A stretch of 64,000 nucleotides of DNA from Devosia sp. YR412 (lineage in GTDB: Bacteria > Pseudomonadota > Alphaproteobacteria > Rhizobiales > Devosiaceae): the NCBI RefSeq assembly GCF_900110945.1, contig NZ_FOFL01000005.1:124001-188000 (forward strand), given 5' to 3'. Under the pieces are notes generated by a model. It was not told the DNA's origin and did no database searches. It saw nothing but the letters and a program-made list of their open reading frames with translations. Positions 17,281 to 26,406 of the stretch are shown here, piece after piece; the first letter of the stretch is position 1; every line of letters starts with the position of its first letter. The translations under genes were made by a program, and so were the position numbers.

Positions 17281-18321
17281 TTGCCCGCACTCGATATCCA
17301 GTCAGTAACCAAGAGCTACAACAAGCTGCGTGTGCTCGACCGGGTTTCGGCCCAGATCGACAAGGGGGAGCTGGTGACCCTGCTCGGCCCCAGCGGCTGC
17401 GGCAAGACCACTTTGCTGCGCTCGATTGCCGGCCTCGCCGATATCGACGAGGGCCGCATTGTGCTCGAAGGGCGCGACGTCACCAAAGTGCCGATCCACA
17501 AGCGCGGCATTGCTATGGTCTTCCAGTCCCATGCGCTGTTTCCGCATATGAGCGTGGCCGACAATGTTGCCTTCGGTCTCAAGATGCAGGGCGTTGGCAA
17601 GGCCGAGCGCGAAGATCGCGTCAAGCGGGCGCTGAGCCTTGTGCGGCTCGATGCCTATCTGACCCGCATGCCGCATGAGCTCTCCGGCGGCCAGCAGCAG
17701 CGCGTGGCCATTGCCCGCGCCATCGTCACCAATCCGACCGCCCTGCTGCTCGACGAACCCTTCGGTGCGCTCGACCGCAAGCTGCGCGAAACGCTGCAGG
17801 TCGAATTGCGCCGGCTGACCAAGGAATTGGGTATTACCGCCATCTTCGTCACCCATGACCAGGAAGAGGCCGTGGTGCTGAGCGACCGCGTGGCGGTGAT
17901 GAATGCCGGCGTGATCCAGCAGATCGCTCCGGCCGTCGACGTCTATGAAAACCCGGCCAACGAATTCGTCGCCAATTTCATGGGCTTCCAGAACATTTTC
18001 GACGCCAAGGTGCGCTCCGCGCAGGAATTGGCGATCGGGGACACGGTCATTGCGACCGACAAAATCGATGTGGCACCGGGTGAGGGAATCCGGATGGCCA
18101 TTAGAGCCGAGCGTGTGTCGATCACGGCCGGGCATCGCGAAGGGGCGATACCGGGGCAGGTCTCCTCGTCCACCTATCTGGGCGAGCAGAATGCCTATGT
18201 CGTCGACACAGCAGATGGTCCCGTGACTGCCCGCATTCCCACTTCGGTGGCGCGGTTCAGCATGGGAGAGGCCGTATCGGTCAGTTTCGATCCGGCGGCC
18301 GTACGCGTACTGGCCAGCTAG
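17281..18321 (+). CDS. ABC transporter ATP-binding protein, PotA type
   Basis: A 346-residue ATPase with Walker A GPSGCGKTT, Q-loop MVFQSHALFPHM, signature LSGGQQQR, Walker B LLLDEPFGALD and a C-terminal TOBE domain (about residues 270-346) as in PotA and FbpC. The start is probably the TTG at 17281, four bases after the permease stop, because homology begins there (PALDIQSVTKSY). It energises the polyamine-type importer. Confidence 0.9.
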   Translation: MPALDIQSVTKSYNKLRVLDRVSAQIDKGELVTLLGPSGCGKTTLLRSIAGLADIDEGRIVLEGRDVTKVPIHKRGIAMVFQSHALFPHMSVADNVAFGLKMQGVGKAEREDRVKRALSLVRLDAYLTRMPHELSGGQQQRVAIARAIVTNPTALLLDEPFGALDRKLRETLQVELRRLTKELGITAIFVTHDQEEAVVLSDRVAVMNAGVIQQIAPAVDVYENPANEFVANFMGFQNIFDAKVRSAQELAIGDTVIATDKIDVAPGEGIRMAIRAERVSITAGHREGAIPGQVSSSTYLGEQNAYVVDTADGPVTARIPTSVARFSMGEAVSVSFDPAAVRVLAS

Positions 18322-18341
18322 CACCAAGGGAGATTGGGAGA

Positions 18342-19391
18342 ATGACAGCAAATTCACTGACGAGACGGCATTTTTTGGCCGCTACGGCCGCTGCAGGCGT
18401 GGTCACCGGCTTCCCCGCAATCGTGCGGGCGCAAAGCAAGACCATTGTCACCACCCTGTTCGGGGGTGCCTATGAAGAGAATTACCGCAAGCATGTGCTC
18501 GATCCCTTCTCCGCAAGGACGGGTGCAGAATTCGTGATCAAGTATGGCTCGGCCGACGAGTGGCTGAACAATGCTTTGGTCAATCGCGACGCGCCCGAAA
18601 TCGACCTGCCTTTCCTTTCGCTGCCGGTGGCCATGCGCGCCATTCGCGTGCCGGACCTCTTCCTGGAGCTGACGGCTAACGAGATCCCGGCTCTGGCCGA
18701 TGTGCATCCGATTTTCAAAGATACCTATGAGGGCAAGGCTGTCGGCTTCAACTATGTCGACTATGGCATTCTCTATCGCGAAGACATGGTGGAAAAGCCG
18801 ATCACGGCTTGGGCAGATCTCTGGGATCCATCGCTGGCCGGCAAAATCCTGGCCCCGGCGGCTGCCGCCGGCTCCATGTATGAGTTGGTAATGATCGCCG
18901 CGACGCTTGCGGGAGATGGTTCGGACTGGAACTTGGGCATTGAAAAGCTCAAGGAGCTCAAGCCCAATGTCGCCCGCTGGTTCAACACGGCCAATGAGGT
19001 CGACGGCCTGATCCAGCGTCAAGAAGCTGGCGTTGCGGCTGGCTTTGGTGGCTTCCGCTCCTATGCGCTGATAGACGGCGGCGTCCCGGGCAAGTTTGTG
19101 ACGCCGACGGAGGGCGCGCCCATGGGCGTTCTCTCCTATCACGTCCCGACCAATGCGGCGAACCGCGACCTCCTACTCGAATTCGTCGACTTTGCCCTAA
19201 GCGTAGACCGGCAGGTAGCCTTCGGCAATGCCATGCCGACCGGCGTGGTCAACTCCAAGGCCGTGCTGGACCCGGCTGTTGCCAGCCGCATCGCACCGGC
19301 CGATCAATTGCTGCGCATCGACTGGGCCTCGATCCAGTCGTCCTTCACCGAAATCACCCAGCGCATGCAGCAGGAAGTGATCTCGGGCTGA
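18342..19391 (+). CDS. ABC transporter substrate-binding protein, PotD-like (family 1), Tat signal
   Basis: A 349-residue periplasmic binding protein. The N-terminus carries a twin-arginine signal (LTRRHFLAATAAAGVV, cleavage probably after VRA-Q). The mature part has the family opening TIVTTLFGGAYEENYRKHV and AVGFNYVDYGILYRED. It is the binding component of the transporter at 15631-18321; the ligand could be a polyamine-like or other small cationic or carboxylated solute. It overlaps the serine hydrolase gene. Confidence 0.9.
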   Translation: MTANSLTRRHFLAATAAAGVVTGFPAIVRAQSKTIVTTLFGGAYEENYRKHVLDPFSARTGAEFVIKYGSADEWLNNALVNRDAPEIDLPFLSLPVAMRAIRVPDLFLELTANEIPALADVHPIFKDTYEGKAVGFNYVDYGILYREDMVEKPITAWADLWDPSLAGKILAPAAAAGSMYELVMIAATLAGDGSDWNLGIEKLKELKPNVARWFNTANEVDGLIQRQEAGVAAGFGGFRSYALIDGGVPGKFVTPTEGAPMGVLSYHVPTNAANRDLLLEFVDFALSVDRQVAFGNAMPTGVVNSKAVLDPAVASRIAPADQLLRIDWASIQSSFTEITQRMQQEVISG

Positions 19392-20530
19392 TGAGCACAG
19401 ATACCGTCCCGCAGATCGGCGGCCATGCTGATCCAAGGTTTGATGCCGTGGCCAAGGCTTTCCGCGAGAACTTCACCCAGCGTGACGAACTCGGCGGGGC
19501 CGTGGCCATCTACTACCGCAATGCGCTGGTGGTGGATCTGTGGGGCGGTATTGCTGACAAGCAGAGAGGCGCGCCATGGCGCGCCGATACACTGACGTTG
19601 ATGATGTCGGTCGCCAAGGGCGTCTCGGCGATCTGCGTGGCCATGCTGGTGGATCGTGGACAGCTAACTCTCGACGCGCCGGTCAGCACGTATTGGCCCG
19701 AATTTGCCGCTGACGGGAAAGGCGAGATCACCGTCCGCCAAGCACTGGGCCACCTAGCCGGCATTCCGGTGACGGACCTTGCTGCACCGGGCGATATCTA
19801 TCATTGGGACCGAATGATTGCCGCCATTGCCAACCAGAAGCCGCTGTGGCCGGTGGGCGAGAAACAAGTCTATCATTCCTCGACGCTTGGCTTCATCGCC
19901 GGCGAACTGGTACGCCGGCTGACTGGCAAGACCATCGGCACATTTCTGCAGGACGAGATTTGCGGCCCACGCGGGCTCGACTATTTCATCGGCATGAACG
20001 AGGCGCAGCAGGCGCGCTGTTCTACCATCGTGGCTTCGGCCAATAATGTGGTCAATGCCGCCAAGCGCGAGCCCAAGGACTCTATCGCCTATCGCATGTG
20101 GCAGGCAGTGCCGGTGGAAGAGGACTATAATTCCGCCCTCTGGCGCGGCGAGGAACTGCCCTCGGTCAATGGTCACGGCACGGCGCGCGCCGTTGCTGGG
20201 ATCTATAATGCCATGATCGGGCCTGAACCGCTGGTCAGCGCGCCGACGCAGGCGCAGTTCCTCACCGAGCAGAAGGCCCGGACGACGGATAGCGAAGGCG
20301 CAAGACTGCGCATGGCGGTCGGCTTCATGCTCAATTCGCCGCCGCATCGCCCCATGGGACCCAATCTTGCAAGCTTTGGTCATTCTGGGGCGGGGGGCTC
20401 GCAGGCCTTTGCCGATCCGGTGTCGCAGCTGAGCCTGTGCTGGACTACCAATAAGATGCACGACGGCAATGATATCGGCCCGCGCGCCGCAGCTATCATT
20501 GAGGCCGCTTACGCTAGCATTTCTGACTGA
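19391..20530 (+). CDS. Serine hydrolase, class C beta-lactamase-like
   Basis: A 379-residue protein without signal peptide, so likely cytoplasmic. The class C motifs are visible: SxxK in MMSVAKGVS (nucleophile Ser and general-base Lys), a Tyr in VYHSSTLG, and HSGAGGSQ in place of KTG. Such proteins are esterases (EstB type), amidases or D-aminopeptidases rather than lactamases. It is translationally coupled to the importer's binding protein, so it probably hydrolyses the imported ester or amide. Confidence 0.88.
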   Translation: MSTDTVPQIGGHADPRFDAVAKAFRENFTQRDELGGAVAIYYRNALVVDLWGGIADKQRGAPWRADTLTLMMSVAKGVSAICVAMLVDRGQLTLDAPVSTYWPEFAADGKGEITVRQALGHLAGIPVTDLAAPGDIYHWDRMIAAIANQKPLWPVGEKQVYHSSTLGFIAGELVRRLTGKTIGTFLQDEICGPRGLDYFIGMNEAQQARCSTIVASANNVVNAAKREPKDSIAYRMWQAVPVEEDYNSALWRGEELPSVNGHGTARAVAGIYNAMIGPEPLVSAPTQAQFLTEQKARTTDSEGARLRMAVGFMLNSPPHRPMGPNLASFGHSGAGGSQAFADPVSQLSLCWTTNKMHDGNDIGPRAAAIIEAAYASISD

Positions 20531-20647
20531 ATTCAAAGCCTTGTGTTGCAGTGCTCATCCCATGGAAGGTCGCCATTTGCGGCTTTTGGCGTTTTGCGTC
20601 GTGCTGGCTACTAAACCCCTGCAGACTGGCCTCTTCACTCGTCGGTA

Positions 20648-20661
20648 AACTGTTGACAGTT
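20648..20661. promoter_or_regulatory. Operator copy 3 (AACTGTTGACAGTT)
   Basis: Exact consensus copy, 85 bp upstream of the orphan peptide-type binding-protein gene. Confidence 0.75.
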
Positions 20662-20746
20662 ATCAGGATGGGTGCATAGTCTCTGCTGTGAGGGAAGGGT
20701 CCGCAGGCCGAGCTTGGACTGGACCCAACACAGGAAGGGAGTTTCC

Positions 20747-22252
20747 ATGTCTTACTTCAGCACGATGAAGGGCTTCGCCGCAGCAGCTCTTATCAGCGCC
20801 ACATCCTTGATTGCTCTATCGACCGCTGCCATGGCTGCCCCCGAACAGCTGACGATCGCGCTGTCGGGTGACGTGCCCACGCTCGACCCGAGCAAGGACA
20901 CCTCGCCGATCGGCCTCAACCTGCGCCTCAACGTCTATAACGCGCTGACCGAGCTGGGGCGCGATGGCGCGGTCATTCCCCAGCTGGCCGAAAGCTGGGC
21001 GGTCAGCGACGACCTGACCGAATGGACCTTCAAGCTGCGCGAAGGCGTCAAATTCCACGACGGCTCGACCATGACGGCCGATGACGTGGTCTTCACCACC
21101 GAGCATGTGCTGGCCGACGAAACTTCGCCCGTGCGCGCCTTCCTGCGCCTTGTGGAAAAGGCCGAGGCCGTGGACGACACCACTGTCAAGTTCACCCTGA
21201 CCCAGCCCTATGCGATGTTCGATCGCCAGAGCAAATATCTCTACGTGATGAGCCGCGCCTATTACGACGCCAATGGCGATACCGGCTATGCCACCGCCCC
21301 GATCGGTACCGGCCCCTACAAGCTGGCCGAATGGGTCAAGGATGACCGCATGGTGCTGGAAGCCTTCCCGGAGTATTGGGGTGGCGAGCCGGCCGTCAAG
21401 ACTGGCATTTTCCGTCCGATCCCGTCCGACGCCGCCCGCGCCAATGCGTTGCTTTCGGGTGAAGTCGATCTGGTCCCGAGCCTGCCGCCAAGTCTGATGG
21501 ACATGCTGGCCGGCAATCCGGCACTCAAGGTTGAGGTGGCCCCCGGCTACCGCGTCTCCTTCCTCGAGCTCAACCCGGATATCGCTCCCTTCGACAATCC
21601 GCTGATCCGCCAGGCCGTTGACGTTGCCATCGACCGCGTCGCCATTGCTGACCAGCTGATGCGCGGTACCGGCAAGGCCAGCGGCATCATGGTCCCGCCC
21701 TCCAATGGCGGCTATGACGCGTCCTTCACTCCAACCGAGTTCGACCCCGAACTCGCCAAGCAGCTTGTCCAGGAAGCCGGTTATGACGGCACCCCGATCA
21801 TTCTCGACTATCCGAACAACAACTATCCGATGGCCAATGAAGTCGCCCAGGCGATTGCCGGATACCTGACCACGGCCGGTCTCAACGTCCAACTTAACCC
21901 GATGGAATTCACGGCCTTCTTCCCGGCCTGGGTACAGAACAAGCTGAGCCCGATGTATTACTTTGCTTTCGGCTCCTCGCAGTTCCACGCCGAAACCATC
22001 CTTGCCACGCTTTACGAAGCCGGCGGTCACCTGCGCCACAACAATCCAGCGATCGATGCCCTGGTGAAGTCCCAGCGCCAAGAAATCGACGAGACCAAGA
22101 AGCAGGAAATGATCAGCGAGGCCTTCCGCATCAGCAATGAAGACCGCCAGTTCCTGCCGCTCTACGACATGCTGCAGGTCTACGGCGTCAAGGCCGACAT
22201 CGACTACGTGCCTTACCCGGACGAAATCGTCCGCCTCTATACGTTCGAATAA
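20747..22252 (+). CDS. ABC transporter substrate-binding protein, family 5, not next to its permeases
   Basis: A 501-residue periplasmic protein with a Sec signal peptide (cleavage probably after AMA-A near residue 34) and family 5 motifs MTADDVVFTTEHV, DDTTVKFTLTQPYA and GTGPYKL. The ATG at 20747 follows AGGAAGGGA. It stands alone between an operator and a terminator. The DppBC-DF importer at 35565-39345 has no binding protein beside it and carries the same operator, so this is its likely partner. Confidence 0.9.
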   Translation: MSYFSTMKGFAAAALISATSLIALSTAAMAAPEQLTIALSGDVPTLDPSKDTSPIGLNLRLNVYNALTELGRDGAVIPQLAESWAVSDDLTEWTFKLREGVKFHDGSTMTADDVVFTTEHVLADETSPVRAFLRLVEKAEAVDDTTVKFTLTQPYAMFDRQSKYLYVMSRAYYDANGDTGYATAPIGTGPYKLAEWVKDDRMVLEAFPEYWGGEPAVKTGIFRPIPSDAARANALLSGEVDLVPSLPPSLMDMLAGNPALKVEVAPGYRVSFLELNPDIAPFDNPLIRQAVDVAIDRVAIADQLMRGTGKASGIMVPPSNGGYDASFTPTEFDPELAKQLVQEAGYDGTPIILDYPNNNYPMANEVAQAIAGYLTTAGLNVQLNPMEFTAFFPAWVQNKLSPMYYFAFGSSQFHAETILATLYEAGGHLRHNNPAIDALVKSQRQEIDETKKQEMISEAFRISNEDRQFLPLYDMLQVYGVKADIDYVPYPDEIVRLYTFE

Positions 22253-22270
22253 CCTCCCTTGAACGTCTGA

Positions 22271-22300
22271 AATGGGCCGGTTCGTCGGCCCATTTTTGTT
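22271..22300 (+). terminator. Rho-independent terminator of the binding-protein gene
   Basis: AATGGGCCG (22271-22279) pairs with CGGCCCATT (22286-22294) over a six-base loop and is followed by a T-rich tail. Confidence 0.8.
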
Positions 22301-22324
22301 GGGCCCAATGCCCCGTGCAAAACA

Positions 22325-22352
22325 AAAGGCCCGGCAGATCTGCCGGGCCTTT
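22325..22352. terminator. Bidirectional terminator between convergent genes
   Basis: A perfect 28-bp palindrome with arms AAAGGCCCGGCAGA and TCTGCCGGGCCTTT. A-rich and T-containing flanks allow it to work in both directions, ending the plus-strand binding-protein gene and the minus-strand FAD oxidase gene. Confidence 0.75.
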
Positions 22353-22368
22353 GTCATTGGGAGGGAGA

Positions 22369-23949
22369 CTACTGGTCGAGCGTGAAAAGGTTGCCCGGGC
22401 TCATGATGTCAGCCGGATCGAACTGGGCCTTGAGCTGGTCGAGCAGGGCACGCACCGGCGCCTGGCGGGTTTCCATATAGGGATACTTGCGCCCGATCTG
22501 CATATGGACGCCGCCGAGCTCGCGCCATTCGGCGAGAATGGAACGAGTCAGCTCCTTGAGCTTTTCCCGCGCGGCCGGATTGTCCGGGCGGCGCTTGAGC
22601 GCGGCTCGCTGGGCCTCGTTCATGAAGTCGAGATGGAGCGGCAGCGGCGCATCCGACCAGCGGATCAGCGTCTCGACACCGACGCCCGAGGGCCCATGGG
22701 TCGAAAGCAGATAGCCATGCGAAATGCCCATGTCCTTGAGTGCGGCAGCATCGCGCTGGAACACGGCTTCGGTGCGGGTAAAGCATTCCCCGCCGCGCGA
22801 ATTGGGCACGACGGTATGCAGCCAGGCCATGCGCTTGCCCGAGGGCGTCAGCAGGCCCGACATGGGCGGGAAGGGCATGGCCCGCATGACGCGCGGAATG
22901 GAGGCGGGGATTTCCCGCCCACCAGCCGCGCGGGCAATGGCGCGCACGCGCCGCGCCTTGCGATCCGCCTCATGCTGATCGCCGCCTTCGACGATCGTGT
23001 TCATGAGATAGCCGACCTTCTTGGCGAAGCGTCGGCCGTGGAGAGCAATCAGCGTCGCGTCGCGCAGACCCGAAGTCAGGCTCGACGCGCCCTTGATGAT
23101 CTGGCCGACGGTCTTGAAATCGGCGAGCAGGCCATCGCTCTGCATGCGCGACTGCGCCGAGAACGGGTCCATACCCAGGCATTCGCTGGCCAGCAGCTCC
23201 GCCCCGATCTGTGCCATGGCGTCCATCTGCGCGGCCGGGTCGTCAAAGGAGAAGGAGGCGAAAGTCTCGCCCTTAGCGGCCGGGATGAGCTGCAGCGAGA
23301 TCTGCGTCTTGATGCCAAAGGCACCGCAATCGCCGAGGAACATGCCGCTGAGATCGGGTCCGTAATTGCGGAAGAAGGGGGCGGTCTTGTCGCCGCCGGC
23401 CGATCCGGTCTGGATCACATCGCCCGCGCCGGTCACGATGCGCACGCCCAGCACCGACTCGGCGGAGCTGCCGCGGGAGGCGGAGCCGAAGAATTTGGCG
23501 CCCTGCGAGACCGAGCCGCCAACAGTAGCATGAAGCCCGGAAAACGTACCCCAGAAGGGCGTGGTGAGGCCGAGCGGACGCAGCGCATCGCGCAAGGCGG
23601 CCCAGGTGACACCGGCCTCAACGGTGACATAGCGGTCTTTTTCGTTGAGCTCGACAATATTGTCGAGCGCCGAAAGGTCGACCAGCGCGCAATTGGGCCG
23701 CACCGGCAGATAGCCGGCGCTGTAAGAGAGACCGCCGCCACGGCAATAGAGGCCGATACCGAGCTCTCGCGCCGCGCGTACCAGGCGCACCACGTCGTCT
23801 TCGCAGGCCGGATGCAGCACGGCGATCGGCTTGTGCGGCGCGGCATAGAAGACGTCGGTCGCATAGAGGTCGAGATGCTGCGTCTCGATACTCAGGCCCG
23901 GCAGGCGGGCGGCGAGCAGAGATGCCGGATCGGCAGATTCACTGGCCAA
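22369..23949 (-). CDS. FAD-linked oxidase, vanillyl-alcohol oxidase/PCMH type
   Basis: A 526-residue flavoprotein. The N-terminal FAD-binding PCMH domain is seen in CRGGGLSYSAGY and TVEAGVTWAALRDAL, followed by THATVGGSVSQG-like GLHATVGGSVSQGAKFFG, and a C-terminal substrate domain. The start is a TTG at 23949 with a perfect AGGAGG five bases upstream. Family members oxidise alcohols, hydroxy acids, phenols or amines in the cytoplasm. It is the last gene of a three-gene minus-strand operon with a hydantoinase-like protein and a lyase, under operator copy 4. Confidence 0.87.
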   Translation of the reverse strand: MASESADPASLLAARLPGLSIETQHLDLYATDVFYAAPHKPIAVLHPACEDDVVRLVRAARELGIGLYCRGGGLSYSAGYLPVRPNCALVDLSALDNIVELNEKDRYVTVEAGVTWAALRDALRPLGLTTPFWGTFSGLHATVGGSVSQGAKFFGSASRGSSAESVLGVRIVTGAGDVIQTGSAGGDKTAPFFRNYGPDLSGMFLGDCGAFGIKTQISLQLIPAAKGETFASFSFDDPAAQMDAMAQIGAELLASECLGMDPFSAQSRMQSDGLLADFKTVGQIIKGASSLTSGLRDATLIALHGRRFAKKVGYLMNTIVEGGDQHEADRKARRVRAIARAAGGREIPASIPRVMRAMPFPPMSGLLTPSGKRMAWLHTVVPNSRGGECFTRTEAVFQRDAAALKDMGISHGYLLSTHGPSGVGVETLIRWSDAPLPLHLDFMNEAQRAALKRRPDNPAAREKLKELTRSILAEWRELGGVHMQIGRKYPYMETRQAPVRALLDQLKAQFDPADIMSPGNLFTLDQ

Positions 23950-23958
23950 ACCGGCCTC

Positions 23959-25347
23959 CTAGTGTTCGAGGCGGCGGCGCAGATAGCGGCCATGGCCGGC
24001 CGTTTCGATGACCATCTGGCCATCGCGATAAACTTCCGTGCCACGCACCAGCGTATTGGTTACGCGGCCCTTGAAGCCCATGCCTTCGTAGATGCTGTAG
24101 CCGGAATCGCTGAGCACATCCTCGGCGCTGAGCGAATATTCGGCATCTAGATCGACCAGGACGATATCGGCATCGAAACCCGGCGCGAGCGCGCCCTTCT
24201 GGCCCCAGAGGCCCATGGCCCTGGACGGGTTCTCGCAGAGCAAGGCAACGATGCGCTCGATCGGCACGCCACGGCGATGATGCCCCTCGGTCAGCATGAC
24301 GGGGAGAATGGTTTCTAGGCCTGGGCAGCCCGGCGACGCCTTCCAGATACCGCCTTCCTTGCCGGCCAGCGTGCGATGCACATGGTCCGAGGCGACGGTG
24401 TCGATGGCGCCAGAGGCAATGCCGGCCCACAGCGCATCGCGATCGGCGGGTTCGCGCAAAGGCGGATTGATCTTGCCGACCACTCCTCGCTCCCAGGTCA
24501 CGTCATGGGTCAGGTAATGCGGGCAGGTCTCGATGGTGATATCCACGCCCGACTCGCGTGCGGCAATGGCAGCATCGAGCGCTTCGCCAGAAGAGGTGTG
24601 GACCACATAGATGGATGAACCGGCCGCTTGGCAGAGCCGCGCCGCGCGCTGGATGGCATCGGCCTCGACGAAGGGCGGGCGCGATTCATTCCAAGAAGAG
24701 AGGCCGTTCAGACCCTCGGGATCCCGGGCCATGACCTGCTGGCGCAGGTAGTGGACGACCTCGATGTTTTCCGGATGCGGGCAAAGCACGCCGCCATTTT
24801 CAGCGCAGGCCTGGGCCAGGCGGAAAAGGAAGGCATCGTCGATATCGGGCAGGCCGAGGCGCTTGCCCTCGCCGCCGCGATTGTTCATGAAAATCTTGAA
24901 GCTCGGAATGCCGTAATCGGCAACGTAGCGCGGCACCTGCGCCAGTTGTTCCTCCGTCGAGATGATCAGGTGATAGCCGAAGTCGATATGGCTGCCGGCC
25001 TCGGTAACCGAGCGGATCTGGTCGAAGATTGTCGAATGTTCTTCGGCCGAGAGGATGAAGGGAACGATTGTAGTGACGCCGCCGCTGGCCGCGGCCGAGC
25101 TTTCGCTTTCCGCATCCGAAGCGGCGCGCGGATAGGAAATGTCGGCGCCATGGCCCAGGTGCACATGCACGTCCAGCGCGCCGGGCATGACGAGGCGCCC
25201 TGTAGCATCGATCCGCTTTTCAGCCTCCACATTCGTGCCCGCCTCAAGGATTGCCGCGATCCGCCCTTCGCTTACCGCGATATCATAGGGTGACGGCGCC
25301 TGGCCGGGCAGGGCGACGAGACCACCGTGAATGACGAGATCGAACAT
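23959..25347 (-). CDS. Dihydropyrimidinase/hydantoinase/allantoinase-like cyclic amidohydrolase
   Basis: A 462-residue metal-dependent hydrolase that opens cyclic amide or ureide rings. Metal ligands are visible: H61 and H63 in DVHVHLGHG, the Lys expected to be carboxylated in SFKIFMNN, His in LCPHPENIE, His in VVHTSSGEA, and the catalytic Asp in VASDHVHR. Length fits the family. Its neighbours (FAD oxidase, PEP mutase-like lyase, and the cysteine amidase and ligase elsewhere in the regulon) suggest a ring-opening step in a catabolic pathway. The exact ring cannot be told from sequence alone. Confidence 0.88.
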   Translation of the reverse strand: MFDLVIHGGLVALPGQAPSPYDIAVSEGRIAAILEAGTNVEAEKRIDATGRLVMPGALDVHVHLGHGADISYPRAASDAESESSAAASGGVTTIVPFILSAEEHSTIFDQIRSVTEAGSHIDFGYHLIISTEEQLAQVPRYVADYGIPSFKIFMNNRGGEGKRLGLPDIDDAFLFRLAQACAENGGVLCPHPENIEVVHYLRQQVMARDPEGLNGLSSWNESRPPFVEADAIQRAARLCQAAGSSIYVVHTSSGEALDAAIAARESGVDITIETCPHYLTHDVTWERGVVGKINPPLREPADRDALWAGIASGAIDTVASDHVHRTLAGKEGGIWKASPGCPGLETILPVMLTEGHHRRGVPIERIVALLCENPSRAMGLWGQKGALAPGFDADIVLVDLDAEYSLSAEDVLSDSGYSIYEGMGFKGRVTNTLVRGTEVYRDGQMVIETAGHGRYLRRRLEH

Positions 25348-25391
25348 AGATTTTCCTCTTGTTTGCGACGTTGCGGCTTTCGGACAGGCGA

Positions 25392-26255
25392 TCAGGTGTA
25401 GCGCTTCTCCATCGAATCGAAATCATGCTTGCGCACCGAACTCTGGCGCATTTCGAAGCTGGCCAGTTCATCCTTGACGCTGGCCAGCGAACCCGTGCGC
25501 TGCAGCTCGCCGAGGACATTATGCACCGAGAGCAGGGCCGCCTGCAGCGCCGCATTGGCATAAAGCCCTGCGCCATAGCCCATGTCCTTGAGCATGGTCT
25601 GCTCGACCGGAGGCGTCTTGCCGCCGAACACATAGTTGAAAATCTGCGGCACAGGCAATTCGCGTGAAATGCGGGCAATGTCATCGAGGCCAGTCGGTGC
25701 CTCCACAAAGGTCACGTCGGCACCCGCCTCGATATAGCGATGGGCGCGATCCATGGCATCCTCGATGCCATTGACGGCAATGGCGTCGGTGCGCGCGATG
25801 ATCTGGAAATCCTGGTCGCGGCGGGAATCGACCGCAGCCTTGATCTTCTGCACCATTTCATCGGTCGGGATCACGGCCTTGCCGTTGAAATGGCCGCATT
25901 TCTTCGGAAAATCCTGATCCTCGATCTGGATGCCGGCGGCCCCCGCACGCTCATAGGCCCGCACAGTGCGATAGGTATTGACCGGATTGCCGAAGCCAGT
26001 GTCGCCATCGACCAGCAGCGGAATATCCACGGCTTCGGCGATCACGGCGATATGCTGCACCATTTCGCTCATGGTAATCAGGCCCACATCGGGCGAGCCG
26101 AGATACATATTGGTCACGCCGGCGCCGGTAATATAGGCGCATTCGTAGCCCAGTTCCTGGATCACATTGGCGAAGAGGGCGTTTGGCGTCCCCGGCATGA
26201 TCACAGCCTCGCGGCGGGCCAGGATGCTCTTGAGCCGTGCGGCTTGACTAGTCAC
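25392..26255 (-). CDS. Isocitrate lyase/PEP mutase-family lyase
   Basis: A 287-residue TIM-barrel protein. The metal-binding DGDTGFGN and the catalytic loop KKCGH (residues 118-122) are both intact, which supports a carbon-carbon lyase such as methylisocitrate- or dimethylmalate-lyase-like enzymes rather than a phosphonomutase. The start is a GTG at 26255 with AAGGAG six bases upstream; an ATG 13 codons further upstream lacks a site. First gene of the minus-strand operon, 89 bp from operator copy 4. Confidence 0.87.
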   Translation of the reverse strand: MTSQAARLKSILARREAVIMPGTPNALFANVIQELGYECAYITGAGVTNMYLGSPDVGLITMSEMVQHIAVIAEAVDIPLLVDGDTGFGNPVNTYRTVRAYERAGAAGIQIEDQDFPKKCGHFNGKAVIPTDEMVQKIKAAVDSRRDQDFQIIARTDAIAVNGIEDAMDRAHRYIEAGADVTFVEAPTGLDDIARISRELPVPQIFNYVFGGKTPPVEQTMLKDMGYGAGLYANAALQAALLSVHNVLGELQRTGSLASVKDELASFEMRQSSVRKHDFDSMEKRYT

Positions 26256-26344
26256 GCTTGATCTCCTTGCAACACGCGGCCGGCAAAGTCCCACATAATC
26301 GGCCCCGAACTAGATACTGGACACAATCTCCGCTGTATGATGTA

Positions 26345-26358
26345 AACTGTCAACAGTT
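26345..26358. promoter_or_regulatory. Operator copy 4 (AACTGT-CA-ACAGTT)
   Basis: A perfect six-base inverted repeat in the divergent gap between the lyase operon (minus) and the double-hydrolase operon (plus), 48 bp before the ATG at 26407. One site can control both directions. Confidence 0.75.
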
Positions 26359-26406
26359 GATAGGGCTGTTGATCAGCTCTTGGGCACAATGCACTAGGAA
26401 AATGCA

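Noticed and set aside
22315..24150. 611-codon plus-strand frame opposite the FAD oxidase
   Set aside because: Antisense shadow; the minus strand has the PCMH-domain motifs and a perfect ribosome-binding site.
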